Assembly: GCF_022605725.1 (NCBI RefSeq)
Contig: NC_065562.1
Coordinates: 124,001-188,000, forward strand
DNA from: Anthonomus grandis grandis
Lineage: Eukaryota; Arthropoda; Insecta; Coleoptera; Curculionidae
Direction: 5' to 3'
Length of the DNA: 64,000 nt
Part shown: positions 9,741 to 21,835 of the stretch, piece by piece
Numbering within the stretch: the stretch's first letter is position 1
Layout: each line of letters begins with the position of its first letter
Program-made: the position numbers and the translations under genes
The notes under the pieces: generated by a model
What the model saw: the letters and a program-made list of their open reading frames with translations, nothing else
What the model was told of the DNA's origin: nothing
Databases searched by the model: none

Positions 9741-12720
9741 AAGAAAGTCTTTTAGGGTTTTGAATTTGTGATTTATGTATGACTTTCTTTTTATTTGAAA
9801 TTACTTTAGTTCCGATATCTTTCTTTACAATTTCTATTTTCTTTCTGGGTTTATCTTTTGATCTATGAGCTTGTTTGTCATTTACATAAATTTTACTACC
9901 GGAAGGAATGTCAACGGGATTTTCACGTTTTTCATTTTGTTTTTGATTTTGTTTTATTTTAGTATTTAGGGATGTTTTAAATATATTGTCATATATTATT
10001 TTTAGGCGTTCCCTTCGGTCAGTAATATATTTATTGAGAATTATTTCATCGGTTAAATAGAAGGGGTCTAAGGATTTTACACGGCCATTGATGATGTCGA
10101 ATGGTCTTTGTTTTGTGACACTATGATATGCAAGGTTATAGCCTATTACTGCGTATAACATAAGTTGTTTGGTAGAGGCATTGGGTTCTTTTAGTTTTAA
10201 AACTCTAAATAAATCTATAAGGGTTGAATGGACTCTTTCAACAGGGCTATTATTGTTTGAATTACCGGGGGTGGTAAAGGTATTTTTATATTATGTAATT
10301 TGCAAAAATCAAGCATTAGTGATGTTTTGAATTCGGTACCATTATCGCAAGTAATTTGTTGTGGTAAACCGTGATGACTAATAAAAGTACATAAATTATC
10401 TAGCACAATGGTTGCTGTGCAACTTGGTTCTAATGGGTATGCTTGAGTATATTTAGAAAATACATCTATTATTGTAAGAAATTTTGTGTTACAAATTTGA
10501 AAGGTGTCTATGTGAATAGATTCTAAGGGTTCAGAGGGTGTAGGTGTCAAAGCAAATTTAATTTTAGGTCCATGTCGATCGTATTTAGCTTGCTGACAAA
10601 TTTCGCAATTATTAATATATTCTGCCAAATCATTCTTTATATTTGGCCAGTTATATGTTTTTAAGGACATCAAGCATTTGTTTATTCCTCTATGACAAGT
10701 TTTCTCATGGTGGTTAGTTATTAGTTTTAATTGCATATCTTTATCTATTATATCATTTAAAAATAATTTTGTCATGATAAGTTTATAAGAATTATGTCTA
10801 AACGTATTAGGTAGTATTACACTTATTTTATAATCTAAATCATTAATTTCCGATTTCATAATGTAGATACAATGTACTGCTTTTCGATTTACATATTCTT
10901 TAAAGAATTTAATAATTTCTTGTTCATAATTATTTGTTAATGTTAAGTGATACCTATTTTTATTATTAAAATGAATTGTTTTTAAAACGTTAAATTTTTC
11001 ATTGGATTTTTGTGTAATAATGATTTGATTTGTGTAAGTGTTCAAACAGTTCTCTGTTGTGGGTATATCTTCATTTGCTGAATGGACTGTATTTCCATCA
11101 GATTGTTGGTTTTGAATATTTTGAATATTTTGAACGTTAAATGGGGGTCTAATTTGAATGTCTGATATTATGTGGATTTTCTTTTTGGTTGGGCAAATAT
11201 ATTTTCTAATTGATCTAATTCTTCAATTGTCACATCTTCTGATTCATTAGATAGGTATTGGTTTATGTCATCTGAGATATCGCCAGGGTTTCCTGAAAGT
11301 GATTGATTTTCTATTACATTAATCTCTATGCGAGATAATGCGTCTGCGTTAGTATTTTGGGTTCCCTTTTTATATTTTACATCATAGTCAAATTCCTCTA
11401 ATTTAAGTCTCCATCTTACGAGACGTGAATTTGGTTCATTCATATTAAATAAATATTGTAAAGGTTTATGGTCAGTAATGATAGTAAATTTTCTTCCAAA
11501 AAGATATGGTCGAAAGTATTTAGTTGCCCAAACAATAGCCTCCTTGCTATTCTATTGTTGAATAATTAAGTTCTGCGGGGTTTAGTGTCATAGATGCGTA
11601 AGCAATAGGTAGATCTGAGCGTATTGTTCCTTGGCTAAGTACAGCTCCTATAGCAACATTGGAAGCATCTGTCGTAAGTAAGAATGGTTTCTCAAAGTTG
11701 GGATATTGAAGTATTGGGTCGTTGCATAGTATGTTTTTACATATATTAAAAGCTTCGATGTATTCTGGTGTCAAATTTATTGTAGCTCCCTTTTTTAGAC
11801 ATTTTGTAAATGGTTTAGTTAATTTAGCGAATCCTTTTATAAATCTTCGGTAATAACCTAGCAATCCTAGAAAAGATTTTATTTCTTTTGCTGTTTTTGG
11901 AATTAGAAACTTTTGTATTGCGTCAATTTTCTTGGGGTTTGGTTTTATGCAATTTCTAGTTATTACGTGTCCTAAAAATTCTACTTCAATTCTAAGGAAT
12001 TCGGATTTGTCTAATTGAATTTTTAATTTTGCGTCTCTTTTGCGTTTGAAGTTTTTCGAAAACGTATTTTAGGTGTTCTTCAAGGCTTGTAGAGAACACG
12101 ATTATATGATCCATATAAATTAAGCAAAACTTCCCTTGTATATCTCTTAGAATATTATCCATTATTCTTTGGAAGGTTGCCGGCGCGTTTTTTAAACCAA
12201 ATGACATTCGAACATATTCGTAGTGTCCATTTTCTACTGTAAAAGCGGTTTTTTCAATTGAATTAGGAGACATTTCTATTTGATGAAAGCCGGATGATAG
12301 ATCAATTGTTGAGAAATAAGTACACCGTCCTAGTTTATCTAATATATCGTTATTATTGGGTAAAGAGTAACGATCGTCTATAGTTTTGGAATTTACATTT
12401 CGGTAGTCGTTTACTATCCTTCATTTTTGTTTTCCACTGGAGTCTAATTTTTTACTAACAATCCAAATTGGACTACTCCACGGACTTGAGCTTGGTCTAA
12501 TAATACCGTCGTCTAACATTTTATTTATTTGTCTTTGTACTTCTTGTTTATGTATAAAAGGGTATCTATAAGACTTTGTATGTATGGGGATTTCGTCGGT
12601 GGTTTTAATTTCGTGCTTTATTTTATCAGTAAAAGTTAATTTGTCACTTTCTTTGTGAAAAATATCTGAAAATTCTTTTATTATTTTAAAAAGTTTACTT
12701 TTCTCCGTCGTTCACGTTTC
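9655..12720 (-). pseudogene. pol: Gypsy 2 pol (RT, RNase H, integrase), broken
   Basis: RT begins near 12720. FGLKNAPATFQRIMDNILRD is at about 12150-12205. The catalytic box reads YMDHII instead of YMDDII (about 12108), so the second catalytic Asp is lost. RNase H has LTTDASNVAIG. The integrase has the HHCC finger (HHEKTCHRG...CEICQQAKY), HIDTF and CDNGTEFKT; its third acidic residue falls near a frame break at about 10260. Premature stops (a TGA in the KWRIVNDYR block at about 12420, others near 11545 and 11990) and frameshifts confirm decay. The C-terminus overlaps env. Confidence 0.85.
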
Positions 12721-12724
12721 GTCG

Positions 12725-12973
12725 TTACCTATTACAATTTAATTTATAGGCTTCAGTAGGTCCATCAATCTCGTCATAATCAGCTTCGTTTTCATTAGTA
12801 TAGTAGTGTCCCCAACAAGGTTCCATTAGTTTTGAAAGTAAATCCTCAGATATGTCAATAGTATCTACTTTTCTCAATAATAATTTAACAAATTGTTGCT
12901 TGAACGTTACTGGGTTTTTGATGTTGTTGAGTATAAATTTAATTTTCCTAATTTGCGATCTTGTAGGCGTCAT
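12725..12973 (-). CDS. Unidentified 82-residue ORF at the truncated end of Gypsy 2
   Basis: Begins MTPTRSQIRKIKFILNN, is rich in K, L, N and acidic residues, and ends YKLNCNR. It is not part of Gypsy pol or gag as seen in the relatives here, and I do not recognise it. On the minus strand upstream there is a GC-rich stretch ending in a good donor (CCTTG|GTAAGA, GT at 13099-13100) and a pyrimidine-AG acceptor-like site near 13010, so it could be the second exon of a transcript starting around 13.2 kb. It may instead be chance or part of another mobile element. Confidence 0.3.
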   Translation of the reverse strand: MTPTRSQIRKIKFILNNIKNPVTFKQQFVKLLLRKVDTIDISEDLLSKLMEPCWGHYYTNENEADYDEIDGPTEAYKLNCNR

Positions 12974-14378
12974 ATTATTATTATTAATATTGTAGCAGTG
13001 TGCAGATGTTGCTTAGTCGAATGAAAAAAGGCTTTTGCAAATAAGAAAAAAGTAATTGCTGTTATCATAGGCTAACGAGAGAATAGACGCGTAATCTTAC
13101 CAAGGGACGTGGCGCACGCCGCACTTGGTGCTGTCGTCGGCCGGCCTTATTAAATTGGAACTTTTTAAAATCGCGCCGGTTTGTTTCGACGGAGCGATGA
13201 AGCGGGTTGCCGGATTGTGCTAAATTTAACAAAATTAAACTACTGCTACAGATGAATGATCAGAAATTCGCCCAGTAAGATATTTTTATCTGTATTAACG
13301 CGTATTTTTTTGTAGAGTAGATTATTTGATTAGTTTTATTTTTTCTTTACGTTTATAGTGGAAATCATATAGTTTAGGTATTAAGGTTTTTAAGATATTT
13401 AGATACTAAATTTTATTAAATAAAATCTATTGTTGAGGCGAATTCATGTTTTACAGAAAATTATTTTATTGCGTAGTATTGCGCCTTCTAAAAAATGGTT
13501 AATAAAGTTAAGAATAACATAATAGAACATTTTAACCAATTGAATAGTGTTTTATTAGGCATAGGTATGTGTCTACTAATAAACAAATAGACGCCAGTAG
13601 ATAAACAATAATATTAAAGTCTGATTAACCATTCTGGGGGATTTAATCTTTAATAATGAAACCAAGGTTATGAAATTGTTTGGTGCCCTCATTATGACGT
13701 GTTGTAATCCTTCCGGGTGGTTGATCAGAGTCATGAAATTCTACCTCTGTTTTTACAATTTTGGTATACTCTTTTCCACACCACCCCTGAGGTAGAGTTC
13801 ACGGCGCGTTTTTTTTTTAGGTGGTTTCCCCTAGTCCATAAATTAAGTTCGATTATTTAAAAATTTAAAAATGAAATTTTCTATTTAATAATAATTTCTG
13901 AGCGACTCTCTTTAAATTCTGAGGCACTGCTATAATAAAAATTGGTTTATGAAATTGCTTCATTCAACCAATTCGAACATAATCTCATTTGTTAAAAATT
14001 ATAATTATCAAGATCAATAAAAAAGAACCACACTGCAAAAATGCCGATGGGATAACTATAATACTAGTGCGTATTTAATGACTCAACTGTGATGAAATAA
14101 TCCGAAATTAATTTAAACAAAGCAAATTTTCATTCTATAATAAAATTATTCTATTTAGAAAATATATAGAATTCTATAAAAAAAAACTTAAGGAAATAGA
14201 AACTTGTAGAAGTAATAAAATTCTTCTTACTTCGGACTGTAAATTACTAGAAATTCAAAATTCACTTTTTCTAGGTATTTTACATAAAAACATTAACATC
14301 AAGAAATAGTTATACTTTACATAATAAATAAATGGCTAAAATGGCCCCTAACCTCTTTATAATTAATATTTTGGTTCT
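12974..14378. other. Spacer with a GC-rich patch, no gene seen
   Basis: No convincing coding sequence. Positions 13080-13215 are unusually GC-rich and include TCGCGCCGG and GGCCGGCC, which looks like a promoter or leader for the minus-strand ORF at 12.7-13.0 kb. An inverted pair ATTCTACCTC / GAGGTAGAGT occurs at 13739-13800. The rest is AT-rich. Confidence 0.5.
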
Positions 14379-16715
14379 TTACAAATTTTGTAAATTTGCA
14401 ATTTTTTGCTTGCTATTTTTCGATCTGATTCTTGACCATTTGCAAAATTTAAATAGGCTTATCTGAACCAATTTATTAATTAAAAATAGCTTATAAGGAT
14501 AGCACTCATCGCTGTTAAGACCCAACCAAATCATGTATTTCGAAATTACTTTATTTTTAATTTTTGTAGCTACTTGATGCTTATATTTATTGTAATAAAT
14601 GTTAAATATGGCCATTGATCTTATAATAACTTGCTCGAGTTCGGGGCTTGGAATAATGAGTGATGTCCTTTCTTGCCCAGTTAAGCTCTTATTAAGGAGA
14701 AATGATTGTGAAGGCTCTGACAAATTTATATTAGTCTGGAAATTAAGTTTGCATTTTGAACACTTAAATTGTTCTATAACACGTGTTACTAAATATCCAG
14801 CATAATAATGATTTGCAGATTGTTCTAAACTAATTTTTGATATTACAGTTTCTCCTATTTTGGCAACCTCCATTGATTCATTGGACATATCATCACTGAA
14901 ATTATCATCATCCATGTGTATGTTAGTCTTGCTAGGGTTAGAGGTGTCAATAATGATGTTTTTAGACAAATTTGTGGTTCTTGTTAACTCCGTTAATAAA
15001 AGGTCTGTGCCTGTGTCTTCTTCGCAATTGGATATAGTAGAGGGTGCTAATAAACCTGTTATACTTTTGATTCTAAAAAATAATCTAAAAGATTTAGCAG
15101 TTGGGTTTAAATTCCACCCTCCCCGTTGTCTAGCCATGGAAAATAAATTTTCTAAAAAGTCTAGATTTAGTCTATACGTGAGTATAAACTGGATCTTATC
15201 CCGCTTTTCGCTACTAAAAAGTTGTTCTATTGCATTAATAGTCTGTACCATACCATCGAAACATGGAGGCCTTGTTTCAAAAATGCCGGACCCTTTTTAC
15301 GGCCAAATTTAGATAAAGAACCAAAAACAGATTTCCCTTGTTGTAAAATAAGGTTTACGTATGTGCTATGCTCATTTAGGGCGCAACTGTAAGGATTCTT
15401 TGTAATAGGGCGCTTGCTGTTCAATGCGTCAAATAAATTGTTCATTAACTCTACAAACTCCGCTGTATGAAGGCCTACTTTTTTAGGTATCAATCCCTTA
15501 TCCACGTAAGTTTTTATGGCAGCCGCCATAGTTTTGGAAAATACTTGTAGAGCCAATGAGCAAGACATTTTCTCGAAAGCATTGGGGTTTATATGCCTGT
15601 CCGTAATTTTGGGAAGTGTTCTAGCAGTCCGGAAACATTTGTCAATTTCGTACGTTTATAATTACGTTAAAAGCTATGCTTTTTTTGTGATGGCAATTTA
15701 AAAGTCCCTGATAGCAAATTATTTCTTACGCTTTTAAAAAGATGTGGGGCATCAAACAAAGCAAAAATTTTTAAATCATTAAAATGGAAATAGGGTTGTT
15801 CTTTCATAACCTTCAATAATTTATATGCTGCCCTGTTCGGAGTACCTTGGTCACAGACTAACGCTTTTGGTATAAATCCTATTTCAGTTAATGTTTTAAG
15901 AATATACAAAATTAAACGCTGTAGATTTTTGCCAGTTGTCGCTGAATGAGAGAAAAAGTAGGCCAGGGGATACTTCCAAGATGAATATATACCTCGAATT
16001 GAAAAAACTAAAACATGTGAAGCCTCTTTTGGCTGACGACCCAAAGGGCCTAAGTCTTCGAACCCTCAACAACGTCAAGTTTTTTATTATATTCAAAGCA
16101 TTTTTTAATTAGACACTTCATCAAAAGCCACCAGACATTTTTTTTCTTTTTTATCCATGCCCTCGCATTTTAGTTTAGACAGGTTTTTATATTGTCATTA
16201 ATACCAGTCTTGAATGTATTTTGTCCAATCCATTTTTGAATGGTTGACGTAGATGGTAATATGACGCCTTTATTTCTCAAAAATGTATAACAAGATGGCG
16301 ATTTATAGTATAGAGATATTGCCAACTGTTTTTCGGATTGAGAATATAGAGTGCGTCGTTTACCTCTTATTTGCATAACTACACATGTTTTGGCAGTAAC
16401 AGATAAAAATGATAAAAAAGGTAAAAGAGTAAAAACTGTGAATTTTGACTGGCGTACTTTTTCTTGTGAACGTCTCTTGTGCCGCATATTATAAATTTCT
16501 CTCTTTTGACATGATATTTTTTTTTTAAGCTTCAAGGTAATGGGAGAAGTTTTACTAGATGGAAGATCGATATTTTCATCTATAAAATCAGATTCTTTAA
16601 CCTATGTTTTTTTAAAGTTTTAAAGTCATGGTCAGTAAAATGATTTGCGCGAATATGCTTGTTTTTTAACAAGTCTTGGGTTAGACCGACTAGTTGTGAA
16701 TTTCCTAAAAAAAAA
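14379..16715 (-). pseudogene. P-element/THAP9-like transposase 1, decayed
   Basis: Minus-strand pieces in order: a THAP-domain C-terminal half after a poly-pyrimidine acceptor (about 16715-16630, IRANHFTDHDFKTL); KQLAISLYYKSPSCYTFLR (about 16270-16330), the P-type HTH region; SIRGIYSSWKYPLAYFF, PKALVCDQGTPNRAA and FALFDAPHLFKSVRNN (about 15700-16010), the RNase H-like catalytic core; ALQVFSKTMAAAI and the GTP-insertion-like C-terminal region (15568-14379). The pieces are split by frameshifts near 16100, 15670 and 15250. The N-terminal zinc ligands of THAP were not found. Terminal repeats were not identified. Related to, but distinct from, the copy at 49.8 kb. Confidence 0.8.
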
Positions 16716-17494
16716 AATAGATCTAAACAAAGCAAGAAGTATGATCTTTCAAATAAAACTTCAAATAAAAAGTTTCTCTACATCACTTCATATATTTTTT
16801 AACTGTTAGCAAAATTGATAAAATAAAGTATCATCGTTGCATTAAGAAGAATACCAGGTTACTTCATTTCTAAAATTCTTAAGAGTCATCACATAAAAAA
16901 AAGTTGAAAATTTAGGTTAATTACCATAATAATTTTACAGGCTATTTTCGACACTTACTGCCACTTGTAACACGTAACACCTTCTGTAAAAGCTCGTCAA
17001 AAAAGAAAATTGTTGGTGTATCTTTTTTTGACATCTGCCAAGTACGTCAGAAATTTGCTTCAAATTTATTTAATTTTTTTTTAAAGAAAGAGTTTGATGT
17101 TTAATTAATCAATTTATATTAGTTTTGTCTCTAACTAAACTTTTATTTAAAATTATTTGTAATAAATCACTTTAATTATTAAAAGGAAGGCAACCCTAAA
17201 ATAAAGTTACCAATCGACCAAAAACTATGTTTTAAAAAGATTAAAAATTATAAAAAATGCTTGTTCAAGGAGCAGTTTAATCAACCATTAATTACATGGT
17301 ACAGATTTATTTTTTTATATTTACTTATCTGATTTAACTTTTTTGGGCCTTGTATAAAAAAAAAATTGTAAGATAAAATTTGTACCTAACCTATAATAAA
17401 AAATACAAGACTGTCCAATTTAAATAATTTTTTTCTTTTTTTTTTAACTTTTTACAATACTTTGTATATATCTAAAACTATGTGTAATAAAGAC
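16716..17494. other. AT-rich spacer, nothing recognised
   Basis: Low-complexity A/T-rich sequence with short homopolymer runs. No ORF, repeat boundary or RNA gene could be supported. Part of it may belong to the 5' end of the minus-strand P-like element. Confidence 0.5.
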
Positions 17495-17576
17495 TGTTTG
17501 AAAAACACATTCCAAACAAGTTAAACCCCAAATAAAATTGTGCCGCCACTGTGTTTTAGACAAAGAAATCTTTTGC
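17495..17576 (+). repeat. BEL 5' LTR, shared first 82 bp
   Basis: Matches 23502-23583 with two differences. The full 5' LTR probably extends several hundred bases further toward 18060, but its end cannot be fixed because the 3' copy is truncated. The segment 17577-18178 is otherwise non-coding LTR/leader sequence. Confidence 0.75.
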
Positions 17577-18178
17577 GTATGTTCGTCCCTCTTTAACACA
17601 ATCAGACCGCCAAATTCCCGAAATCGGGGCGAATTAGATGCGGCGCGGACAAGTACGTAACGATTTACTACAGCCCCCGTCCCCCGTCGCGACAGTCACA
17701 GTTCACACTCGCTCGAAGACGCATTGCTCTTGTTTCTAGCTCAAATTTTCCTCTCGCCACAAATTGTCGAGTGACAATTATTTGCTCTAATTGCAGAAGA
17801 ATTGCAATATATATATTTTATTTGCTCTTAATCGTTAAGATAACGATTTTTATATTAAACCTATATATTTTTATGCGAAATGTGTTCAATTTAAGTACCA
17901 TTTTGTATGCAAAAATAACTGTACGATATTTATTTTTGGCTCGGTAATTAAACCAATTGATAACATAAGACGACGTAAGACGTCTCGTTAATTGTCTCTG
18001 ATCGTGATGGCTGCTGCTCGTGGTACCTGTGCATTGATACTTTGATTTGCCGTCGCTTCTTGGTAAGGTTTAAAGCGCTCTCTCACTAATTTTTATTATA
18101 AAAACAATATTCGCTCGTTCAAATATGTGTAAATTGTTACATATTTCTCAATATTTGTTGTAAATTCTCATTCTCAAA

Positions 18179-20799
18179 ATGGATTTTAAGCAATTAAAAA
18201 ATAAGCGCAAATATATTAAAGGGATGATTACTCGCATCGGAACTTGGGTAACAGATCACATGGAAACAGAAACAAATGTGCAAAATATTCAAGTTAGGCA
18301 TGTTAAATTACAAAAATTATTTGACGATTATGATGAAATTCAGCTCTCTATTCAGGCACAAATTGATGAGACAAACACTGACTCAGAAGATAGTGACGTC
18401 ACAGAAACTTTGGTTTCTGATCTGCTCGCACAATTACAGAGGGCTATTAGTAAGTTAACGAAAACTACACATACACCTCCACCCTTAAGTTCTAATCCAC
18501 CCCCTAACCATAACCCTCACTCTAACTCTAACGGAAATCAAATTTCAACTAACATGAGACTGCCTGAAATTACAATTCAACCATTTAGTGGAGAATTTTC
18601 TGAGTGGACAGGTTTCTTACAATTATTTACCACATTGATTACTAAAAATAAATCTATTTCAGATGTAAAACGTTTGTTATACTTACGTAGATTTTTGCGC
18701 GGTGAACCTTTAGAAATTATAAAAAGCTTACACTCAACTAATGAAAGTTTTTTTTACAAATTGCAATTGACTTACTCAAAAAAAGGTATGAGAATAAATT
18801 GATCGTAGTCAACACTCTTTTTGCTTCCTTATTTGAGGGCTCGCCTTTCTCAAAAGGCACAGCGGAAATACTCAGAAAATTTGTCACTGATTTAAGAAAA
18901 AATTTAGAGTTACTGAATAGCTTAAAATATGAGTTTTCAGACTTATGGGAACTTTTGTTAATTTATTTACTACAAAAACGTTTAGAGTTTCCAACGTTAA
19001 AGGCTTATGAACTTGAAAGAAATTTGGAAGAATTGCCAAGCATTAATTCATTTTTAGAATTTTTAGATAAAAGAGCTACCATCTTGGAAAATTTAAACTC
19101 TGTAAGCTTCAATAACAAACCTGACAAAAAAGCCTTAAATAAAGTTGGGTTGCATGTACAAAATTTTGCAAACTCATCAAATTCTCTAAACGCTAACAAC
19201 AAACAAGCCTTAACTTCATGTATTTTTTGTAATCACACTTCACACAAAATTTATCAATGTGATAAATTTAAACAGTTGGGTTTAAATGAAAAAAGACAAT
19301 TTGTTAGTAGTAAAAACATTTGTTTTAATTGTCTAGGTACTAAACATTCTAGAAATGAGTGTCCTTCAGGTGGATGTCGGGCTTGCTCTGGTCGACACTA
19401 CACTCTTCACGATCCTACGTACCGATCTTTTGGTGGAAATGCAGTAAATGCACCACCATCTCAAACAAACAATTATTCTCGAAATGAAGAAAATCGCACT
19501 GCTCATTCCAATCAACGGCAATCCTCTTTCTCGCAACAAAATAGAAATCAATGTTCTCAGGTTCAAAATACATCTCACAGAAATATCTCTCAAACTTCAG
19601 CTCTTACCTCAGAAAGAAACCTTCCAAATGACGTTCAAGAAAATATGTCGCAACCCCCTTTAATTGAAAATCAATCCTTGCTCACAAACAGTTTGAGCCT
19701 TGTCAACCTTCTCTTCCAACTCTCTCTAGTACTCCTAGCAACTGCTGTGGTTACTATATATGACAAATATGAAGTCCCTACAAAGGCTAGAATTTTGTTA
19801 GATTCAGCAAGTCAAAACTCGTTTGTAACTGAAAATTTAATCCAACGCCTTAACTATGTCCCTTACGATCAACCCTTAAGAATAAGTGGTATTTCCAAAG
19901 GCTCACTTGAATGTAACAAAATGGTGAATATTATTATTCATTCAAATGTCTATCAAAACCAAAGTTTTTCGTTATCTTGTGCTGTTCTTCCTGTGATAAC
20001 CTGTAAACTCCCTCAAATACCAATTAATAAAGAAAAGTTAAAAATTCCCCACCACTTTAAACTAAGCGACCCCAACTACGATTCCCTCTCTGAAATAGAT
20101 ATGCTCATTGGCGCAGATTTATATTATAATCTGTATACCAACGATACATATCATTTAGGAAAGAATCTTCCAGTGTTAATAAATACTTACCTGGGCTGGG
20201 TTATTGCAGGACATGCTGCTATTTTGTATGGTCAACATTCAATGTCAAAGTCCCTCGTAAATTGTGCCTCTGTTCATACAGCAACTCTGGAAAGTGTTTC
20301 TATGCTCACCTGTGAAACTCCCTCTCTGGATTCCATCATGGAAAAATTTTGGAAAATAGAAGAACTCCCCCAAAAAGTACACCATTCAGAAGATGATATT
20401 CTTACTGAGGAAATATTCGTGTCAACTACCAAGTTGTTACCAAGCGGTAGATTTCAAGTAAATCTCTCCTTAAAAGTCCCAGCTGAGAATCTAGGTGATT
20501 CATTTTTTATTGCTCAGAAAAGGTTTGAAAACCTTGAAAAGAAGTTTAAACATGACCCCGAATATTTTTGTAAATATCAAGATTTCATTCATGAATACCT
20601 AACCTTAGGTCATGCAAAAATTGTCCCTCTTTCACTGAGTGACAAGAATGTAGTTAAATATTTCTTCCCCCATCATGCTGTTTTAAATCATAGCCCGACC
20701 ACTAAATTCAGGATGGTTTTTGATGGTTCGTGTAAGTCCTCTTCAAACTTGTCGATAAATGACATAATGCACAAAGGCTATCAGGTACAACCTGAGTAA
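18179..20799 (+). pseudogene. gag-pol: BEL gag-protease and start of RT, broken
   Basis: ATG at 18179 starts MDFKQLKNKRKYI, with the BEL gag block LPEITIQPFSGEFSEWTGFL (about 18561-18618). A run of A at 18779-18785 shifts the frame, and gag continues from about 18799. Two zinc-knuckle-like clusters (CIFCNHTSH... and CFNCLGTKHSRNEC) lie at about 19219-19400. The Pao protease reads LLDSASQNSFV (about 19795), the DSA form common in BEL/Pao. RT begins with PHHAVLNH and FRMVFDGSCKSS (about 20670-20740). A TAA at 20797-20799 ends the frame within RT. Confidence 0.85.
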
Positions 20800-21834
20800 T
20801 TTGATATTATATGTCGCTTCAGGACATATAAATATGTACTCACATGCGATATTGAGAAAATGTATCGCCAAATACAAATCAACCCTAGTCAAACATCCCT
20901 ACAAAATATTCTGTGGCGAGATGACCAAAACTCCCCCTTGAATTGTATTGAGCTGCTGACGGTCACCTACGGCACAAATTGTGCACCCTTTCTGGCTACT
21001 AGAGTTTTACTTGAGATAGCTACTCAAAATAAAGAAATGTATCCTCTTGCATCATATGCCCTTCTACACCAATTTTATGTAGACGATGGATTATCCGGAG
21101 TAGATAATTTTAATGATTTAAAATTACTTTATAATCAACTGACTACTCTTCTAAAATCTCATGGATTTTTTTTGCATAAATGGTGCTCCAACTCTCAAGA
21201 ATTTTTATCATCAATTGCACAAGGAAAAACCAAAGAATATGATTTAAACTTTGGTGACACTCCTAACAAAGTATTGGGACTTATATGGAATCCTATTCAC
21301 GATTTGTTGGGTATTGCACTTCCCTGCACGCAATTAGTTGGTCCATTTTCAAAGAGAAAAATTTTATCCATTATCGCACAATGTTACGATCCCTTGGGAT
21401 TATTATCTCCCGTAATCGTAATTGGAAAACTGATCATCCAAAAACTTTGGATGTCTCAATTAGATTGGGATACAGAGATCACAGAAAAGCCCCTTATTGA
21501 GGAATGGACTAATCTCATCTCAAATCTGAACACTTTTGCCAATTTAAAAATTCCTAAATGGTTGTTCTCTAATAAAACCATAAAAAGAATAGAATTTCAT
21601 GGATTTGCTGATGCCAGCACAAAGGCATATGCGGCATGTGTTTATGTTCGAACGATAGTAGAAGAAACCACAGTTCATACCTCATTAATCTCCTTAAAAT
21701 CTCGAGTATGTCCGCTTAAGGTGGTATCTCTTCCCAGGCTCGAATTATGTGCTATGCTCTTGTTGTCACAATTAGTGGTCAAACTTGTTAAAATTTTCGA
21801 GCAACGCATTACTCATGAAATAGTACATTATTGA
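20800..21834 (+). pseudogene. pol: BEL RT and RNase H fragment
   Basis: Continues the RT after the premature stop: DIEKMYRQIQINP (about 20850), LTVTYGTNCAPFLATR, and the catalytic box FYVDDGLSG (about 21073-21100), which is intact. The connection ends in an RNase H-like block EFHGFADASTKAYAACVY with the first RNase H Asp (about 21594-21650). The frame stops at 21832-21834; the remaining RNase H motifs are missing and the next recognisable sequence is already the pre-integrase region, so a deletion has removed the rest. Confidence 0.85.
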
Positions 21835-21835
21835 T

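Larger units (their letters stand above)
7824..12720 (-). mobile_element. Gypsy/errantivirus-like retrotransposon 2, decayed
   Basis: Minus-strand element with pol, env and 3' LTR, colinear with the 25.7-33.6 kb element. The similarity is clearest in RT (NAPATFQRIMDN) and env (GKTSKWLFGT). Gag, the 5' LTR and the PBS are absent: pol similarity ends at about 12720, where unrelated sequence begins. Multiple stops and frameshifts make it much older than Gypsy 3. It was inserted in the hAT gene. Confidence 0.85.

Noticed and set aside
14860..15312. 150-codon plus-strand open frame
   Set aside because: Antisense to the P-like transposase, whose minus-strand reading has clear family motifs.
19795..19830. 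BEL protease active site DSA instead of DSG/DTG as a novelty
   Set aside because: DSAS-type sites are common in BEL/Pao proteases, so this is a family feature and not an anomaly.
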